A stretch of 64,000 nucleotides of DNA, taken from NCBI RefSeq assembly GCF_003226325.1, contig NZ_PDOD01000006.1, forward strand, positions 62,001 to 126,000. The letters run 5' to 3'. This stretch comes from Salipaludibacillus keqinensis. Lineage in GTDB: Bacteria; Bacillota; Bacilli; Bacillales; Salisediminibacteriaceae. The stretch's first letter is position 1. Each line of letters starts with the position of its first letter. The notes beneath the pieces are model-generated. The model ran no database searches. It was given only the letters and a program-made list of their open reading frames with translations, and was not told where the DNA came from. This document shows positions 27,588 to 36,976 of this stretch, piece after piece. Position numbers and translations under genes: made by a program.

Positions 27588-29264
27588 TCAGTTTTCGATT
27601 GTTACTTCTTGAAGCTGATACAAACCGTTTGGATGCTTCCAGAATCCTTGAACTTCATCACGAAGACCTACTAGGTAAGTCGTGTGGTAAAGGTAAGACA
27701 TAGGAGCCTCCTCAACTAAAATTTCCATTGCTTGTTTATAGAGCTCTTCGCGAGTATCTGGATCTGCTTCTTCACGTGCTTGATCAAGCAAATCATCTAA
27801 CTCATCATTAGCCATGAATGAACGGTTACCAGCAGAACCCTGGTTGTCAGAATGGAACAATGCATACATGCCATAGTCAGCGTCAGCTGTTACAGTAACC
27901 CAACCGAGAATGAACATGTCATGCTCACCTTCCGCTGTGTTATCAAGGTATGCACCCCATTCAAGCACTTCAATTTCAACGTCTACACCGATCGCAGCTA
28001 ATTGCGCCTGCACAAGCTCAGCAACATCCATACGCTCACGGCTGTCGTTTGTCCAGATTGTGGTAGAGAATCCATCTTCGTATCCTGCTTCAGCAAGAAG
28101 TTCTTGTGCTTGTTCAGGGTCGTAAGGAAGACCTTCAACTTCGTCAGTGAAACCAAACACTTGCTCTCCGATTGGTCCAACTGCTGGTGTTGCTGTTCCT
28201 TCCATAACACCTTCAATTAAATCGTCTTTGTTAATCGCCATTGAAATTGCTTGACGAACTTTAGGGTCATCAAATGGCTCTTTTTCCATGTTAAATCCGA
28301 TATAAGATAAGCTTAAGCTTTCTTGTTCATAAATGCTGATACCGTCTGTATTATCGATTCGATCTTTGTCACTTGGACTAACAGGGTAAATAATATGTGC
28401 AGCACCTGTTTCTAATTCACCGACACGAGTTAAGTCCTCCGGAACAACTTTGAACGTTACAGAGTCAACTTGTGCTGGCTCTCCCCAGTAATCTTCGTTT
28501 TTCGTTAAGACTACTTCGTCTCCAGGATTCCAGCTTTCAAATTTAAAGAAGCCAGTTCCCACAGGATTTTCATTAATGTAATCTCCTGGTTGTCCACCAT
28601 CTTCCATGGCTTCGTAATCTGCTTCAATAATTTCTCCACTCATGATTCCACCGCCGGAATGGGCTATGTGTGATGGAAGTGGAGCAAATGGGAATTCTGT
28701 TTTGAATTGCACCGTATAATCATCAACAACGATAACTTCTTCAATCATGTTGTATAAGAACTCACGTGGAGAAGCCACATCTTCATCAAGTACACGATCA
28801 AAGTTTGCTTTAACGACGTCTGCATTGAATTCAGAACCATCATGGAACGTCACGTCTTCACGAAGTGTGAATTCCCAAAGGTCTTCTTCGACTGCATCCC
28901 ATTCTGTTGCAAGCAATGGTTCTAACTCAGTATCCTCATTTTGAGAAAGGAGAGATTCGTAAATATTCGTTTGAATGTTACTAGAAGGCACGTCATTTGA
29001 ACCATGAGGGTCCATCGCCTCTGCATCAGATAGAGTTGCGATAATTAAATCGTTGCCCTCTACTAATTCTTCTACCTCACCATCACCTTCTGCATCTGCA
29101 TCTTCATTTGCATTTGCATTTGCATCATCGTTATTTTCAACAGCTCCATCATTATTATCCGGATCTGCTGTGCCCCCATCGTCTGGTTCACTTGCACAAG
29201 CTGCAAATGTTAACACGATAGACATGGAAAGAAGCCCTGCTTTTAAAGACTTGCTTTTAAACAT
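27588..29264 (-). CDS. Peptide ABC transporter substrate-binding lipoprotein (DppE/OppA family)
   Basis: A 558-residue extracellular solute-binding protein of family 5. The signal peptide ends in the lipobox TFAAC (Cys23). An acidic, low-complexity linker follows (about 25-68, runs of NDDANANANEDADAEGD), then the binding domain with the family signature in EPFDDPKVRQAISMAINK (about 344). Ligands are di- or oligopeptides, nickel or glutathione-like compounds. The strongly acidic linker suits an exported protein in salt. It is divergent from the cognate permease and ATPase genes across a 430-base AT-rich region. Its DNA contains three tandem ATTTGC units at 29106-29123. Confidence 0.92.
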   Translation of the reverse strand: MFKSKSLKAGLLSMSIVLTFAACASEPDDGGTADPDNNDGAVENNDDANANANEDADAEGDGEVEELVEGNDLIIATLSDAEAMDPHGSNDVPSSNIQTNIYESLLSQNEDTELEPLLATEWDAVEEDLWEFTLREDVTFHDGSEFNADVVKANFDRVLDEDVASPREFLYNMIEEVIVVDDYTVQFKTEFPFAPLPSHIAHSGGGIMSGEIIEADYEAMEDGGQPGDYINENPVGTGFFKFESWNPGDEVVLTKNEDYWGEPAQVDSVTFKVVPEDLTRVGELETGAAHIIYPVSPSDKDRIDNTDGISIYEQESLSLSYIGFNMEKEPFDDPKVRQAISMAINKDDLIEGVMEGTATPAVGPIGEQVFGFTDEVEGLPYDPEQAQELLAEAGYEDGFSTTIWTNDSRERMDVAELVQAQLAAIGVDVEIEVLEWGAYLDNTAEGEHDMFILGWVTVTADADYGMYALFHSDNQGSAGNRSFMANDELDDLLDQAREEADPDTREELYKQAMEILVEEAPMSYLYHTTYLVGLRDEVQGFWKHPNGLYQLQEVTIEN

Positions 29265-29694
29265 GTAATATCCCCCTTAAATGTAATGGTCTTGTAATAA
29301 GGTACTATATATAAAAGTATACTATTCTATTTAAAAAAACAAGATAGAAAAATCTCAAAATTTACATTTTTCAAATATATTTTTTTATTACATTAGTGTA
29401 AAAAAGTGAATTACCTTTTAGAATTCTCTTGGAACACTCCTTCACTCAAGGTATAATGATTTAGACACTAAAAAAATAAAAGATCATATTACAGTATTAT
29501 TCTATAAATATAGTATTCTTAAATCTATTAGGACTTGTGATAGATTTGGAATGATATAATTTTTTCATATTTTCTTGTTTCATCGGGTGAATTCAATAAT
29601 TAATTTTTGGAATATTCCCTTTTTTAGCTTATTATACAATTTTTTCTATATTTTCATATTATTTTATTCACAAAACGAAAGAGAGGTTTACATT
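29265..29694. other. AT-rich divergent regulatory region of the peptide transporter
   Basis: No gene is supported. An upstream in-frame extension of the permease (from 29575) has no ribosome binding site and reads as AT-rich noise. A TATACT near 29319-29324 on the minus strand may be the -10 for the solute-binding gene, but its -35 is poorly spaced. Confidence 0.5.
29429..29457 (+). promoter_or_regulatory. Promoter of the peptide permease/ATPase operon
   Basis: A -35 TTGGAA (29429-29434), a 17-base spacer and a perfect -10 TATAAT (29452-29457). The leader to the first start codon is about 230 bases and AT-rich. Confidence 0.7.
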
Positions 29695-30591
29695 ATGGCA
29701 GAAACAACAGTGAATGTGTCCACGCAAAACACAAAGCGAGTTAATCCGCAGGTGGAAAATTTCAAAACGATGTGGAGAAAGCTTAAAACAAACAGAGTGG
29801 CGATGGCAGGCGGAATTCTTATTTTATTTTTTATGATTATTTCAGTTATAGGGCCATGGTTCACCAGTTATGATCCGCTCTTACCTGATATTAGCAGCAG
29901 ATTACAAGGTCCATCCGCTGAACATTGGTTTGGAACCGATCATCACGGGAGGGACATCTTTACTAGAATCATTCACGGTATGTCAATTACTCTCTATATT
30001 GGTTTTGTATCTGTAGCGATCGGAATGGTTATCGGTGTATTTATAGGAATTATCGCTGGTTATTATGGCAAACGTACCGATGCCGTTTTAATGAGAATTA
30101 TGGATGTATTTCTTGCTTTTCCTGGTATTCTTCTTGCTCTTGGGATCGTAGCGGTATTAGGTGGAAGTATTAATAACGTAATTATCGCGATTGCCGTCTT
30201 CTCAATACCCGTTTTTGCGAGAATAGTTAGGGGCTCCACTTTATCAGTAAAGAACCTAGAATACATTGATGCAGTAAGAGCTTTAGGAGCTTCGGATGCT
30301 CGAATCATTTTCAGACATATCTTGCCGAATATTCTATCGCCAATTATTGTACAAGCTACATTAAGAGTCGCAACTGCCGTCTTGACCGCCACGGGTCTTT
30401 CTTTCTTAGGATTAGGCGCACAACCCCCTACCCCCGAATGGGGAGCGATGCTAGCAGCAGGAAGAAATTATATGTGGGAACATCCTCACATTGCTCTTTT
30501 TCCAGGTCTGGCGATCGTCGCTGTCGTACTTGCTTTCAATTTATTTGGTGACGGTGTGCGAGATGCTCTTGATCCAAAAATCAAATCGTAA
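29695..30591 (+). CDS. Peptide ABC transporter permease (DppC/OppC type)
   Basis: A 298-residue inner-membrane subunit with an N-terminal OppC-type helix (about 40-62) and the BPD transmembrane domain. The EAA loop that contacts the ATPase reads YIDAVRALGASDARIIFRHI (about 195-215). The start is ATG 29695 after AGAGAGGT. The longer in-frame ORF upstream lacks a ribosome binding site. First gene of a four-gene operon with the permease order C then B, reversed from classical dpp/opp. Confidence 0.93.
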   Translation: MAETTVNVSTQNTKRVNPQVENFKTMWRKLKTNRVAMAGGILILFFMIISVIGPWFTSYDPLLPDISSRLQGPSAEHWFGTDHHGRDIFTRIIHGMSITLYIGFVSVAIGMVIGVFIGIIAGYYGKRTDAVLMRIMDVFLAFPGILLALGIVAVLGGSINNVIIAIAVFSIPVFARIVRGSTLSVKNLEYIDAVRALGASDARIIFRHILPNILSPIIVQATLRVATAVLTATGLSFLGLGAQPPTPEWGAMLAAGRNYMWEHPHIALFPGLAIVAVVLAFNLFGDGVRDALDPKIKS

Positions 30592-30606
30592 GAGAGGTGA
30601 AGACTA

Positions 30607-31527
30607 TTGTTCGTTTATACGATTAGACGTTTATTGCAGACGATCCCTGTTATTTTAGGGGTTACATTAGTAGTATTTTTGATGATGCATCTGATTCCAG
30701 GTGACCCAGCTCAAATCATGGCCGGTGAACGTGCAGACGAAGCTCAAGTAGAACAAATGCGCGATCGTCTCGGTTTAAATGATCCCTTCTACGCACAATA
30801 TACAAGGTTTGTTGTAGATGCCGCTCAAGGAGATTTGGGAAATTCAGTTAGGAGCGGTCGTGCCGTCAGCAGTGAAATTGGTGCACGTTTTTGGGTAACC
30901 GTTGAACTGGCCTTTTATAGTACTTTACTAAGTATTTTCATAGGTTTAATAGCGGGAATTGTATCCGCAACGAAAAGAAATTCATTCCTAGATGTGTTTA
31001 TCATGATATTCGCCTTATTCGGCTTATCGATGCCAAACTTTTGGCTAGGTTTAATGCTAATCCAGTATTTCGCACTACCATTTGATTGGCTGCCTGTTTC
31101 AGGATGGGGCACACCGGAACAACTTCTTCTTCCGGTTATTACATTAGGTACGGCTGGTGCTGCGATCATCGCAAGAATGACTCGATCCAGTATGCTTGAA
31201 GTCATTCATCAAGATTATATTCGTACGGCACGGGCAAAAGGCGTGAAAGAGCGATACGTCATTTATAAACATGCTCTAAGAAATGCATTAATTCCTGTGG
31301 TAACCGTGGTCGGGCTTCAGTTTGGAGTATTACTTGGTGGGGCTGTTTTAACAGAAACCGTGTTTGCTATTAATGGATTAGGACGATTCGTCGTCGAAGC
31401 GATTGCTATGCGTGATTTCCCAATCGTTCAAGGTTCTGTTTTAGTCTTAGCGATGTTGTTCGTTTTCGTTAACTTCTTAGTAGACATCTCTTACCGAGTA
31501 CTTAATAAACGAATTGAGTTAGATTAA
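30607..31527 (+). CDS. Peptide ABC transporter permease (DppB/OppB type)
   Basis: A 306-residue permease with six predicted helices. The N-terminal OppB signature is TIRRLLQTIPVILGV with HLIPGDPA (about 29). The EAA loop is YIRTARAKGVKERYVIYKHA (about 200). It starts with TTG at 30607 after AGAGAGGTGA, 15 bases beyond the partner permease. It forms the membrane channel with the preceding protein. Confidence 0.93.
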   Translation: MFVYTIRRLLQTIPVILGVTLVVFLMMHLIPGDPAQIMAGERADEAQVEQMRDRLGLNDPFYAQYTRFVVDAAQGDLGNSVRSGRAVSSEIGARFWVTVELAFYSTLLSIFIGLIAGIVSATKRNSFLDVFIMIFALFGLSMPNFWLGLMLIQYFALPFDWLPVSGWGTPEQLLLPVITLGTAGAAIIARMTRSSMLEVIHQDYIRTARAKGVKERYVIYKHALRNALIPVVTVVGLQFGVLLGGAVLTETVFAINGLGRFVVEAIAMRDFPIVQGSVLVLAMLFVFVNFLVDISYRVLNKRIELD

Positions 31528-31556
31528 TTACACCAGAAAGAAAGGTGGGAAAAATA

Positions 31557-32588
31557 TTGGAAAATCCGAAAACTATGATTAAAGTAGACGAGCTTCAAAC
31601 GTCCTTCTATACAAGTAAGGGAGAAATCAAAGCCGTTGATGGCGTGAGCTTCGATGTACCAACCGGGAAAACGTTAGGTATCGTTGGTGAATCTGGCTCG
31701 GGAAAAAGCATTACCTCTCTTTCTATTATGCGTTTACTAGAAGATCCAGGAAAAATTAAAGGTGGTAAAATCACGTTCAGTGGTGAAGATTTATTAGCCA
31801 AATCAGAGAGCGCAATGAGATCGATTCGTGGAAATCGCATTTCAATGATTTTCCAAGAACCAATGACTTCTTTAAATCCAGTTTTCACTATTGGTGATCA
31901 GATCGCTGAGTCTTATATGATTCATGAAGGACTCTCTAAAAAACAAGCATTAAAAAAAGCCTTAGGGATGCTAGAACTAGTAGGGATTCCTTCTCCTAAA
32001 GACCGGTTAAAAGCTTACCCTCACCAACTATCCGGTGGTATGCGGCAACGGGCGATGATTGCCATTGCCCTCGCTTGCAGGCCAGAACTGTTAATTGCTG
32101 ACGAGCCAACCACTGCGTTAGACGTGACCATTCAAGCGCAAATCTTACGCTTAATTAATAACTTGCAAGATGAGCTTGGAATGTCCATGATGTTGATAAC
32201 CCATGACCTTGGGGTGGTGGCGGAAACGTGTGATTACGTAGCTGTCATGTATGCGGGTAAAATTGTCGAATATGCTGACGTCAACACTTTGTTCCACTCA
32301 CCTAAACATCCTTACACGGTCGGGCTTCTCAAGTCGTTACCGCGACATGATATAGATCAGGAAGAACTTGAAGTCATTAAAGGAATGGTCCCTCGACCAG
32401 ATGACCTTCCTGATGGGTGCCGATTTGCTCCGCGTTGTCCTTTTGCGACAAAGCTCTGCGAAGAAAAGCTTCCAACTTTAGATACTATGGCTGATAAAAA
32501 TCAAGTCCGCTGTTGGATTTATACAGATCAGTGGGATGGTCCGGAGGTGAACGTAAAAAATGACTACGGAACTGCTCAAAGTAAGTAA
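31557..32588 (+). CDS. Peptide ABC transporter ATP-binding protein (DppD/OppD type)
   Basis: A 343-residue ATPase. Walker A is GESGSGKS, the signature is LSGGMRQR, Walker B is LLIADEP and the switch His is in LITHDLGVV. The C-terminal oligopeptide-transporter extension carries a Cys-rich [14 protein letters not shown] motif (about 285), which in OppD/DppD-type ATPases often binds an iron-sulfur cluster. The start is taken as TTG 31557, eight bases after AAAGGTGG; an in-frame GTG at 31545 overlaps that box. Its end overlaps the next ATPase by 29 bases. Confidence 0.92.
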   Translation: MENPKTMIKVDELQTSFYTSKGEIKAVDGVSFDVPTGKTLGIVGESGSGKSITSLSIMRLLEDPGKIKGGKITFSGEDLLAKSESAMRSIRGNRISMIFQEPMTSLNPVFTIGDQIAESYMIHEGLSKKQALKKALGMLELVGIPSPKDRLKAYPHQLSGGMRQRAMIAIALACRPELLIADEPTTALDVTIQAQILRLINNLQDELGMSMMLITHDLGVVAETCDYVAVMYAGKIVEYADVNTLFHSPKHPYTVGLLKSLPRHDIDQEELEVIKGMVPRPDDLPDGCRFAPRCPFATKLCEEKLPTLDTMADKNQVRCWIYTDQWDGPEVNVKNDYGTAQSK

Positions 32589-33573
32589 TTTAAAACAATA
32601 CTTCCCAATTAAAGGGGGGATTCTTGGCAGAAAAATCAACGACGTAAAAGCGGTAGACGACGTTAGTTTTTATGTAAATGCCGGTGAAACGCTAAGCATT
32701 GTTGGCGAATCCGGTTGTGGCAAGTCGACGACGGGAAGGGCTATCCTTCGTTTGGATGAACCAACCTCTGGAGAAATTTCCTTTAATGGGAAAGACCTTC
32801 TCGCATTAAACAAGCGTGAAATGCGGAAGATGAGAAAAGATTTACAAATAATATTCCAAGATCCATATGCTTCGATCAATCCTCGTCAGACCGTCCGACA
32901 AGTATTGAATGAAGCGATGGAAATTCAAAATGTTCTTCCTAAAGAAAAGCGTGAAGATCGTATGATGGAATTGATGGAGACTGTAGGATTAGGAGCTCAT
33001 CAACTTGACAGATTCCCTCATGAATTCAGTGGTGGCCAACGCCAGCGAATCGGAATTGCCCGAGCATTATCTGTTGATCCTAAGCTGATTATCTGTGATG
33101 AATCTGTCTCTGCTTTGGATGTATCTATTCAAGCACAAGTGTTAAACTTGTTGAAAAAACTTCAAAGAGAATTGGATTTAACGTATTTATTTATAGCCCA
33201 TGACCTTGGAGTTGTCCGCCACATTTCCGACCGTGTAATTGTGATGTATCTCGGTAAAATCGTCGAGATTGCCGATAAAAAATCTTTATTTGATAATCCG
33301 AAGCACCCATATACTAAAACATTGTTATCAGCGATCCCTGTTCCTGATCCAACGAAGAAAAAAGATCAAATTATTCTCAAAGGAGATGTCCCTTCTCCGA
33401 TTGATCCTCCAACCGGATGCCGTTTCCACACTCGCTGCCCATTCGCGACAGATAAGTGTAAAGAAGAAATACCCGAATTACGAACATCTGAAATTAATAT
33501 GGCTGCAGGCCATCAAGCTGCCTGCCATTATATCGAAGAGATCGAATCCGGTGAAATGACACCAAATTACTAA
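32560..33573 (+). CDS. Peptide ABC transporter ATP-binding protein (DppF/OppF type)
   Basis: A 337-residue second ATPase of the importer. Walker A is GESGCGKST, the signature is FSGGQRQR, Walker B is LIICDES and the switch His is in FIAHDLGVV. It also has the C-terminal CRFHTRCPFATDKC motif. Note Ser in place of the usual Pro after the Walker B Glu, common in this subfamily. The start has GGAGGTGA inside the preceding gene. Last gene before a strong terminator. Confidence 0.93.
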   Translation: MTTELLKVSNLKQYFPIKGGILGRKINDVKAVDDVSFYVNAGETLSIVGESGCGKSTTGRAILRLDEPTSGEISFNGKDLLALNKREMRKMRKDLQIIFQDPYASINPRQTVRQVLNEAMEIQNVLPKEKREDRMMELMETVGLGAHQLDRFPHEFSGGQRQRIGIARALSVDPKLIICDESVSALDVSIQAQVLNLLKKLQRELDLTYLFIAHDLGVVRHISDRVIVMYLGKIVEIADKKSLFDNPKHPYTKTLLSAIPVPDPTKKKDQIILKGDVPSPIDPPTGCRFHTRCPFATDKCKEEIPELRTSEINMAAGHQAACHYIEEIESGEMTPNY

Positions 33574-33581
33574 GCAAATTG

Positions 33582-33621
33582 AAATACCCGTCTCAGAGTT
33601 TTCTATGAGACGGGTATTTTC
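33582..33621. terminator. Bidirectional terminator after the peptide transporter
   Basis: An AAATACCCGTCTCA/TGAGACGGGTATTTT stem with A and T flanks on both sides. It also ends the minus-strand gene at 33623. Confidence 0.9.
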
Positions 33622-33622
33622 A

Positions 33623-33991
33623 TTAGTATTTAGCCAGTTTTTCTTCAAAATAAAGAATACGGGTTTTCGTTTCAATAATCTCATTTATAGGCTCGATATC
33701 TACATTTTCTTCGTCAATGTATTGCACAGCTTCTTCAGGAGAAATTTCGTTACTGATAAACCCATAGCCTACTAAATATGTAAATTCTGTAAAGACTAGA
33801 GCATCGTATATTTCCCCTTCCCTTTCAACATTCTCCACTAATCGACTTTTTTCCGCTGCCGCTACTGGAATCACAGTTTCATGAAACACCATGACTTCCT
33901 CTTCATCATCAAATAGTTTGGTACAGTCCTGACTAGCAGCAAGAATATTCACTCTCACAGAAGGCTTTAATCGGTAATAGAATATTTTCAC
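33623..33991 (-). CDS. Hypothetical acidic cytoplasmic protein
   Basis: I do not recognise this protein of about 122 residues. It has no signal peptide or membrane helix, is rich in Glu and Asp, and reads as a compact alpha/beta domain (KIFYYRLKPSVRVNIL at the start). The start is taken as GTG 33991 because AAAGGAG lies 11 bases upstream; an in-frame TTG at 34018 overlaps the azoreductase stop and has no box. It follows the azoreductase gene closely and probably shares its transcript. Confidence 0.65.
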   Translation of the reverse strand: MKIFYYRLKPSVRVNILAASQDCTKLFDDEEEVMVFHETVIPVAAAEKSRLVENVEREGEIYDALVFTEFTYLVGYGFISNEISPEEAVQYIDEENVDIEPINEIIETKTRILYFEEKLAKY

Positions 33992-34010
33992 TTGTGACTT
34001 GTCTCCTTTA

Positions 34011-34637
34011 TCAATCAAAATGGGCAGGCTCTGTAAAAACTCTGACGAACGACTTCGCCTGTTCTTTCGCCTTTTCTAGCCTCTCTTCCACTTCATCAGG
34101 AAAAGTACTCGTTCCTTCAATATAAAGATGATGATAGTCCTTTAATCCGATTAGCCCAAAGATGGTTCTTAAATAACTCTCTCCGTGTTCAAATGCTTGC
34201 AGGGGCCCTTCTGAATACACGCCTCCTCGAGACTGAATATGAATCATTTTTTTATTTTGCATCAATCCTTCGATCCCTTTATCTGTAAACCTGAACGTTT
34301 TCTCAGGGATAATAAGATGGTCGACATACGCTTTTACTTGAGGTGGAAAACTCATGTTCCAAAGAGGCGTTACAATGACGATCCTTTCTGCCTTAAGGAA
34401 CTGCTCTACAAACGGATTAGAGGGGATCATCGTATCAGCAGTATTAGACCCGTTTCGCTCCCACATAGCCAAAGCTTCACGTCCTAATGGTGGTAAATCC
34501 ACTTCAAACAAGTCCAAGCGTTCGACATTCTCATCTGGCTTTTGCTTTAAATATTCTTCCATAAAATATTCCGCTAACTGTAATCCATAAGATTCTTTTG
34601 TATGTTTCGGATTTGCTGTTACATATAATAAAGTCAT
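34011..34637 (-). CDS. azoR: FMN-dependent NADH-azoreductase
   Basis: A flavodoxin-like quinone/azo reductase of 208 residues that uses FMN and NAD(P)H to reduce quinones and azo compounds by two electrons. The N-terminal phosphate-binding segment is TANPKHTKESYGLQLA. The FMN-contact loops are TPLWNMSFPPQVKAYVDHLI (about 94) and QSRGGVYSEGP (about 135). It is a typical AzoR/AcpD protein, often a stress detoxification enzyme. The start follows GGAGGCGAAG. The hypothetical gene downstream is probably co-transcribed. Confidence 0.92.
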   Translation of the reverse strand: MTLLYVTANPKHTKESYGLQLAEYFMEEYLKQKPDENVERLDLFEVDLPPLGREALAMWERNGSNTADTMIPSNPFVEQFLKAERIVIVTPLWNMSFPPQVKAYVDHLIIPEKTFRFTDKGIEGLMQNKKMIHIQSRGGVYSEGPLQAFEHGESYLRTIFGLIGLKDYHHLYIEGTSTFPDEVEERLEKAKEQAKSFVRVFTEPAHFD

Positions 34638-34849
34638 ACTTCGCCTCCGGTCCTTATAACGATGTAATTCAAAATGTCTTCTACCATTGATCTTCCCATA
34701 TCATTACCTAATTTAACAATGAATTTTCACGATTATTTAAATTGAGAATGTTTTTAAACGCATTACAAAAAAACCTTTTCTAGTGATGGTGAAATAAACA
34801 CCAACAATAAAAAAGGGATGTGAATCGTTACCACATATTAATGATATAA

Positions 34850-35254
34850 TTACTCCTCTTTTTCTCCTTCGTATGAAGAAATGCCGCCCATGACGATCGT
34901 AAGATTTTCTGGATCAAACCCTTGATCTACAAGAGATTCGCCCACTTCGATGCTGCGATTTTGCGTATTACATAGAATGACTATCTCCTGGTCTTCAGGT
35001 AACTGTGAACCGTCTTCCATGACTTCTGCCATAGGGATATTGGTAAATCCGCTAATATGGCTTTCAGCAAATTCCTCTTCTTCACGAACATCCAAATAAT
35101 ATTTCTCGTCATCCATGCCTTCTTCTTCGATTTCTGACTGTAACTCATCTGCGGTCATTTCGTTCATGTCACCTGTTTCTGCATCTGTATCAGAACAACC
35201 CACTGACAATAGAACAAGCAACATCAAAAATAAGATCGATGTGATTATTTTCAT
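34850..35254 (-). CDS. Rhodanese-like domain lipoprotein
   Basis: A protein of about 134 residues with a lipoprotein signal (lipobox LLSVGC, Cys near residue 20) followed by one rhodanese domain. The domain has the substrate-loop Cys in VILCNTQNRS and the N-terminal YLDVREEEEF. Rhodaneses carry sulfane sulfur on that Cys. The start ATG 35254 follows AAGGGGGGAG; the ten-residue in-frame extension upstream has no box. It lies 94 bases after the phosphatidyltransferase gene, same strand, and so may be the last gene of the ABC importer operon. A second, larger rhodanese lies at 40910. Confidence 0.82.
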   Translation of the reverse strand: MKIITSILFLMLLVLLSVGCSDTDAETGDMNEMTADELQSEIEEEGMDDEKYYLDVREEEEFAESHISGFTNIPMAEVMEDGSQLPEDQEIVILCNTQNRSIEVGESLVDQGFDPENLTIVMGGISSYEGEKEE

Positions 35255-35348
35255 CTTTACTCCCCCCTTGAATATTTTATCCACAAAGATTATAACATTA
35301 ATTAATGACTTTCATTAGTAAAAATTATAATTATTTCAAAAAAATTAC

Positions 35349-35933
35349 TTATTTTAATATTTTAGCTGCTTCCCTTAAGCGTTGTAGCGTTGTAAAAATT
35401 TCAACCGCTAAAAACACTGCTGCGATGGCAATTAAATAAGATGGAAAAGCAATCATTAAGGAAAATAAGATAAACCCTTCTGTTCTTTCGGCAAGACCAG
35501 GTTGATAATAAAATGATTTGACTCCACTCTTTTCTGAAACGGCGCCGACCGTTAAAAAGACGGTCATTGCGTAAATAATCGATACACTTAAGAGAAGAAG
35601 AATCCACATGGCATCTGGATATCGAAAGGCTAAACCAAGAATGACACTGATCTCTACAAGACGGTCAAAACTAACATCTAGCACGGTACCAAAAGAAGAT
35701 GTCTGCGTTTTTCTCGCCATTGTTCCGTCTACTATATCTAAAAATCCAGAAAACCATAATGCCGCAAGGGCGATGATCGGTTGATCTATATATATAAATA
35801 AGCCTGAGCTTACTCCTATTATAAAAGCGATCGTTGTCACTTGGTTCGCAGTGAACCCTAGTTTCAAGAACAAACTCGCTGAACGGCTAACAGCTGGCTG
35901 AACAAGGTGACGGGCTTTCGTATCAAGCATCAT
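35349..35933 (-). CDS. CDP-alcohol phosphatidyltransferase family protein (YnjF-like)
   Basis: An integral membrane enzyme of about 194 residues with six predicted helices. The signature is complete: DG-x2-AR-x8-G-x3-D-x3-D, read as VDGTMARKTQTSSFGTVLD plus SFDR (about residues 67-89). It joins a CDP-linked lipid to an alcohol; the alcohol is unknown. The start is the first of two ATGs at 35933 after AAAGGAAG, 16 bases past the ATPase stop. A longer in-frame extension would overlap the ATPase. In E. coli a comparable gene (ynjF) also follows an uncharacterised ABC importer, which supports a functional link. Confidence 0.85.
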   Translation of the reverse strand: MMLDTKARHLVQPAVSRSASLFLKLGFTANQVTTIAFIIGVSSGLFIYIDQPIIALAALWFSGFLDIVDGTMARKTQTSSFGTVLDVSFDRLVEISVILGLAFRYPDAMWILLLLSVSIIYAMTVFLTVGAVSEKSGVKSFYYQPGLAERTEGFILFSLMIAFPSYLIAIAAVFLAVEIFTTLQRLREAAKILK

Positions 35934-35949
35934 GACACTTCCTTTTTTT

Positions 35950-36957
35950 TTAACGAGACTGCCTCGCTTTGTCGGTAAAGTAGATAGTTGACTGTTCATT
36001 ATGAAACGGCTGCACACTGCTTCTCAAATAAGTGAGGTCAACGTGATCTCCGTCGTTGAAAAGCTGACTTGAAGAAACGACCACATTCTGTTTAAGAGAG
36101 GGCACATGCAGGTGATAAAATGAGTGACCATATTTATAAACTTTATATTGAATAACAGCTCTAATCGTTTCGGTATCTGAAACTTTCAAGTTACTGACTG
36201 GACGAATCGTAAGTTGATTAGCTGGCAAAAAGGATTCTTCAAAGTGCACCCCTTCTGAAAACATTTCAGCTACAGTTGAGCTTTTCGGGTTCTGATAAAC
36301 TTCTTCTGGAGCGCCAGTCTGTTGGAAACTGCCGTCCTTCATTACAGCGATCTCATCCCCAATAATCATTGCCTCTTCACGGTCATGAGTGACAAACAAA
36401 GCCGTCACCCCTTCGTTCTTAAGAAAATCCTTTACCCACAACCGAATCGATGAACGTAGCGAAGGATCCAGACTACTGAAAGGCTCATCAAGAAGGAGAA
36501 GATCAGGGTTTACAATTAGAGCCCGTGCTAGAGCAACCCGTTGTTGCTGTCCACCTGAAAGCTGGTGAGGATAACGTTCTCCGTGAGATCCTAAGTCTAC
36601 TTTTTCCAGAATAGCTAACCCTTTTTCTTCTCGTTCTTTTTTCTTTAACTTCCTTTTGCCGTACTTTAGACCGTATGTGACGTTTTGCAAGATGGTCATG
36701 TGGGGAAACAGTAGCGGTTGCTGAAACATTAGAACTACAGGGCGCTCTTCAGGTTTCGTTTTAGTAATGTCACACCCATTCAGCTGAATCGTCCCTGATG
36801 TAGGAGAAGTCAAACCGGAAATGCAACGTAAGAACGTTGTTTTCCCACAGCCTGAGGGGCCAACGAGACTCATAATTTTCCCTTTCTCTAACTCTACATT
36901 CAAATCAGAAAAAACTGTCATTCCATTATATGAGATTGCTAAATTCTCCACTTTCAT
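35950..36957 (-). CDS. ABC transporter ATP-binding protein (YnjD/PotA-like)
   Basis: A 335-residue importer ATPase. Walker A is GPSGCGKTT, the Q-loop is MFQQPLLFP, the signature is LSGGQQQR, Walker B is LLLLDEP and the switch His is in [12 protein letters not shown]-terminal regulatory extension (about 225-335) resembles the TOBE-type domain of PotA, ThiQ or sulfate ATPases. It is third in an SBP-permease-permease-ATPase operon whose order and types match ynjBCD. The start is taken as the second ATG (36957). The ligand is unknown. Confidence 0.88.
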   Translation of the reverse strand: MKVENLAISYNGMTVFSDLNVELEKGKIMSLVGPSGCGKTTFLRCISGLTSPTSGTIQLNGCDITKTKPEERPVVLMFQQPLLFPHMTILQNVTYGLKYGKRKLKKKEREEKGLAILEKVDLGSHGERYPHQLSGGQQQRVALARALIVNPDLLLLDEPFSSLDPSLRSSIRLWVKDFLKNEGVTALFVTHDREEAMIIGDEIAVMKDGSFQQTGAPEEVYQNPKSSTVAEMFSEGVHFEESFLPANQLTIRPVSNLKVSDTETIRAVIQYKVYKYGHSFYHLHVPSLKQNVVVSSSQLFNDGDHVDLTYLRSSVQPFHNEQSTIYFTDKARQSR

Positions 36958-36976
36958 CAGCATTGGCCTTCACCCC

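Noticed and set aside
29575-29694. N-terminal extension of the first permease
   Set aside because: The 40 extra codons are AT-rich noise without a ribosome binding site; ATG 29695 has AGAGAGGT.
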